Shown here one piece after another: positions 60,201 through 64,000 of a stretch of DNA of 64,000 nucleotides. Made by a program: the position numbers and the translations under genes. The notes beneath the pieces were generated by a model, which saw nothing but the letters and a program-made list of their open reading frames with translations, did not search any database and had not been told where the DNA came from. This DNA comes from Ophiosphaerella korrae (taxonomy: Eukaryota > Ascomycota > Dothideomycetes > Pleosporales > Phaeosphaeriaceae). The stretch lies in the NCBI GenBank assembly GCA_028456385.1, contig JALNQF010000165.1:1-64000 (forward strand), read 5' to 3'. Each line of letters opens with the position of its first letter. Position 1 is the first letter of the stretch.

Positions 60201-63200
60201 ACATGTTGCACGTATTCTTCTTCTATTTCTAAGAATATAAGGATGTCGTCTAAGTACGTAAATGTAAATATATCTAAGTATTCTCTTAGTACTATATTAA
60301 TTCTCTCCTAGAATGCTGCTAGTGCGTTTATTAAACTAAATAGTATAACTAAGTATTTGTATAGTCTATATTGTGTTCTAAACGCTATTTTCTACTTGTC
60401 TCCTTTCTTAATTCTAATCTAGTAGTATACGTTTTATATATCTAGTTTTGTAAAGATCTTTGCTCTTTGTAGCCTATCTTGTATTTTATCTATTTGTAGT
60501 AGTAGGTATTAGTTCTTGTTTGTAATTACGTTAGTTTTTCTAAAATCTACGTAGAGTCTTTTATTACTTGTCCCTTTTTTATCTATAAATATTAATCTAT
60601 GTACTACTAAGGATTTAGATTCTCTTATCTATCCTTTCTTTATTACATTTTGTATAAATAATTGTTTAATCTTAGATTCTTCTTCTATTTTTTAGTAGAC
60701 TAGACTCTATTTTACGTTCTTTTCTTCTTCTAGTTCTATTGCTAAGTCCTATAGTTAGTGTTCTAGAAGGTAATCTTTTAGTTCTATAAGCTACTTTTCC
60801 TATTTCTTGTATTCTTCTAGGAATTCTCCCTTGTAGGTGCTTATGTTAGCTTTTAGCATGTCTGTTTTATTGTAACTAATTTTTTTTATTCTCTAATTAA
60901 TGTATAGGTTAGTTATCTATAACTATAGTATACCTAATATTATATCTTGTTTATTATTAATTGTCGTTATATCTATAACTATATTCTAGATTTCTAGTCC
61001 TTCTAACTTTAGTGTTAAGGGTACTGTCTCGAACTGTATAAGTTCTTAGAATAGTTTTCCTTTAATTGTACTTAGTTGTTAAAGGTATTTCTTTGTTGTA
61101 TACTTTATTCTCTATGTTTCTACAAACTTCTTTAATATAAAGTTTCTTGTAGCTCTACTATTAATTATTAATTATACTTTCTTTTTTTAGTATATACCTA
61201 TTTTCGTAATATATAGGCCTCTTATACCTTCTAGCCTTTCTTGCTTTAGTAATTTATTAAATTGTCTGTCTTTCTAAGGCTATAGGCCTACTTTAAGTTT
61301 ATATTCTTTGTATTTTAGACACTTGTTGTATATATATTTGTACTATAGTCTTCTTTAGACGCATTTCTTAGATAATTTTAGGCTAGGTCTTACTACTATA
61401 TATTTATCTTCTAGGATTATTTCTTATCCTTAGATATCTTCTACTATAATTACTCTTGTGTAGTTATAGCCTCTTCTCTTTATAGGCTATACGTTGTTAT
61501 TTACTTTAGAGTTTCTATGTATAATGCAATTCTTATCTAGGTATAATATCTATAATACTTTAAAGTGTACTAGGTGTTTTAGGTCTATTATTTTATTATC
61601 CCCCTCTTAGTATTTACTTCTATTAGGTATATCTATTGTTAGGATATAGTACACTACTAGTACTCTTAGTGTGTAGGCTTTGTTAATCTATCGCGTCTCT
61701 CTTGCGAGGTATTACTATTCTTTTTATGTAGGTATTCTTCTTACTATAACTATATATTACTTTATCTATTCTTAAAATAGTATAAACTTTATTTCTTTAG
61801 GATTGCGTTCTTTCTAGTCTTCGTACGCTTTCTCTATACTTATAACTAGTAAGTATTTCTAAATAAACTTCTATTCTTTGTCTCGTTCCTCTATATCTAT
61901 TATAGTATAGCTATTATAACTATATATTGTTAGCTAGGTATACTCTATATCTCTTATACTAACTTATCTCTTGCTTCCTTATAGTCCTTTAGAGGGAGCT
62001 ATAGTAGTCTCTTTATTTAGTGCTAGTCTATTAGCCTAGATTAATAGTACTAGGGGCTCTTCCCCTTCTAAATCTTCTATTAGTAGGTCTATTACTTAAG
62101 CTATCTCTTTTAGCTAAGCTTTTGTTCTTTCTTTTATTACTACTACTCTATTTCTCTATTATAAGAAATATCCTACTCCCTACTTACTAGAAAGATATAT
62201 ATAGTAGTTATCTTTGTAACAAAAGGTCTAATAGAGTATTGCGTGTTATATTTCTTTGCTCCTAGCTACCTTCTCCTAAGGTTTAGCCTATACTTATAGT
62301 ACTTCCTTCTTTTTCTCTATTGTCTTTAACTAAGCTTCTTTATCTTTTTTATAGTCTTTATTTTTGTAGCTGTTTATAAAGTGTCCTAGTTTCTTATATT
62401 TATAGTATACTATATCCTTCTTTTTTTTAGATTAGTAGTCTTTTATATAGTAGCCTAGTTTACTATAGTTAAAGTACGTAAAGTCTTTATTCTTTCTCTT
62501 TTTCTTATCCTTGTTTACATTAAGGATTATAGGATCTCTAGTATCCTAGTTCCTAGTTTAGTTACTATACTTATTCTTCTTCTATTCTTAAAGATCGTTG
62601 TTAATTTGTATTACTTACTACTTTAGGGCTTCTAGTGTCCTTAGTTTCTCTATGTGTATTATTTTATATTAGATTTTTAAGTTTAATCCTTGTTTAAATC
62701 GTAATATTAATGCTAACTTATTTTATTCTGTGTTTTAGGATAGTTATTTAAATTGTAATATATACTTAGGAATACTCTAGGTCTATATAAGCTTTTCTAG
62801 CTATTCTTTAGCTTGTTAGGTGACGTCTGTATCCCTAAATACTGCTCGCATTCGTTTAGTAAAGTACTCGTAACTTCTAAAAATAGCTCTAGTTTTATCC
62901 TTCTAGGTTATTAGAGAGTGCGTTATATAATCTATCTAGTAAGGTTTATACTATCTTATTGCGTCTTCTTTAAGATGTAATCCAATGTATATTACCTTCT
63001 TTTCTTCTATATTAAAGTGTAGTACTTGTATATCTATCTAGAGTTGTACTAAGGCTATAAAGGGTCTTAGTTTCTCCCTTGTTCTATTAAACTTCTTAAG
63101 GACAGGTATCTTTAGTAGCTTCTTTGTAGCACTTATTGCTAGACGTTGTATAATTAACTCTATCTAATTCTATCCTTTAATAATAGCTTTAATCTATACC

Positions 63201-63446
63201 TTGTTTTGTTTCGCGTAATCCTATAGTTCTTTATTCTACGTTTCTAAGGCGTTGATTACTATTTTTATATCTTCCTTATCTAAGATTAAGTTGTTAATTT
63301 AGTCCTTAATTGTTTCTTATATAGTGCTGTTAGACTTATAACTACTCTTAGGGGCTTTACTTATTTTAGTTAAACTTTCTACTATTATGTTAGCTAGACT
63401 GCGCGCTACTTACGCTTTGCTTCTCGTAATAACTAAATTAGTAAGG

Positions 63447-63875
63447 TGTTATAGGCCTCTTGTTGTTAACTATAGGTGCCTATCTCGAAGAGAGTTAGTA
63501 GATTACAAGGTAATAGTAAAAGCTTAAGAGTAATCTATAATAACTATAAACAATAGAAGATGTTTTGTAACTGTCTTGTATTAGCGTTCTGTAGTTAAAG
63601 GATTGAATTGCTAATACTATCCTAATAATACGCATCTTACTAACTATATACTCCTCGTAATCTATAATCTATAGCTGCTAAGATAAATAGATTATAGATT
63701 GTCTTAATCTATAATCTATAGCTACTAAGAGTCTATAGATTATAGATTAGTCTATGTGTCCTAGTTGTGTGTTGTTTCCTAATTAAGATTATTACCCCGC
63801 TCGTCCTATGCTTCGTTAGCAACTAAGTTAGGGCTAATTAGTTCTATCTCGATTTCTTCTATTATACCTATAACA
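63447..63875 (-). repeat. LTR of element D, right copy (429 bp), RIP-mutated
   Basis: It starts TGTTATAGGCC and ends TATAACA, and is followed by AATAA. It is the A/T-shifted partner of the left LTR. Confidence 0.9.
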
Positions 63876-63880
63876 AATAA

Positions 63881-64000
63881 GAAGCTATACTAGTCCTACT
63901 TACTACTATAAAATATAAGAGCTAGCTTTTATTAAGTAAATATAAGTAGTTCTAATATATAATAAAGCTTTAGAGAGAGTAAGTTATAATAAAAAACTAT
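63881..64000. other. AT-rich flank of element D
   Basis: It is AT-rich and RIP-like in composition, too short to assign. Confidence 0.3.

Larger units (their letters stand above)
56844..63875 (-). mobile_element. Complete Ty3/Gypsy chromovirus D (7032 bp)
   Basis: Two 429-bp LTRs bound the element and AATAA is duplicated on both sides (56839-56843 and 63876-63880). Read leftward: gag from 63,446, zinc knuckles near 62,500-62,370, protease near 61,150, RT with intact YLDDILIF near 60,250, RNase H, integrase, and a chromodomain-like tail near 58,050. No long ORF survives, but fewer codons are altered than in A-F, so it is the youngest or least RIP-mutated copy here. Its left LTR forms the border with the gene block. 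Confidence 0.9.

Noticed and set aside
1..64000. tRNA or rRNA genes
   Set aside because: No A/B box pair with cloverleaf potential or rRNA core was recognised by eye; a tRNAscan run would be decisive.

Overview
The window looks like filamentous ascomycete DNA, most likely Dothideomycetes (Pleosporales-like). Short spliceosomal introns of about 37-60 bp interrupt most genes. The fungal families include BCS1-like ATPase, ferric reductase, fungal rhodopsin-fold membrane protein, HET, DUF3723 and DUF3435. The DNA is strongly split into two compositional classes. Positions 1-28.9 kb and 56.8-64 kb are extremely AT-rich, TpA-laden and almost free of ORFs. The GC-balanced block at 28.9-56.8 kb holds all the genes. 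Repeat copies differ almost only by C/T and G/A transitions, and reading frames are broken mainly by TAG/TAA codons that can come from TGG, CAG or CAA. This is the signature of repeat-induced point mutation (RIP).

AT-rich left arm (1-28.9 kb). This is a nest of RIP-degraded Ty3/Gypsy chromoviruses. The order I infer is F (+, oldest), then E (+) inside F, B (-) inside E, and A (+) and C (-) inside B. A Tc1/mariner relic sits at the 5' edge of A, a 254-bp solo LTR lies in B, and a 425-bp foldback MITE lies in F's LTR. C is complete, with two 441-bp LTRs and a CTTTA target duplication. Right of F lies unassigned AT-rich DNA with a perfect 8 x 20-bp minisatellite and a 71-bp tandem repeat.

Gene block (28.9-56.8 kb), left to right: BCS1-like AAA ATPase broken by four TAGs (-edge of the AT block); hypothetical gene and a membrane-anchor exon (+); tail-anchored-like gene (-); degenerate tandem repeat; large disordered nuclear-type protein with a SUMO-interacting motif (+); small coiled-coil gene (-); pseudokinase (+); coiled-coil gene (+); hypothetical relic (+); a 1.2-kb patch with a perfect inverted repeat and recurring CCGYACGG words; ferric reductase (-); MADS-like pseudogene (+); DUF3723 pseudogene (-); HET-protein C-terminal remnant (+); small membrane/coiled-coil ORF (+); rhodopsin-fold membrane protein (-); F-box protein (-); and a long DUF3435 tyrosine-recombinase relic (-).

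The main result is the DUF3435 relic at 52.6-55.5 kb, recovered by reading through 16 RIP-type stops and three introns. DUF3435 recombinases are the 'captains' of Starships, the giant cargo-carrying fungal transposons. It lies at the right edge of the gene block and reads inward. Behind it are three families typical of Starship cargo: ferric reductase, DUF3723 and an incompatibility-type HET remnant. I therefore propose that much of this block is a decayed Starship whose captain, DUF3723 and MADS-like genes (families usually present in several copies) were inactivated by RIP, while ferric reductase, F-box and rhodopsin-fold genes stay open. The element ends were not found, so the Starship call is an inference.

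Right arm (56.8-64 kb). This is one complete Gypsy element, D (-), with two 429-bp LTRs and an AATAA target duplication. Its left LTR is far less mutated than its right LTR.
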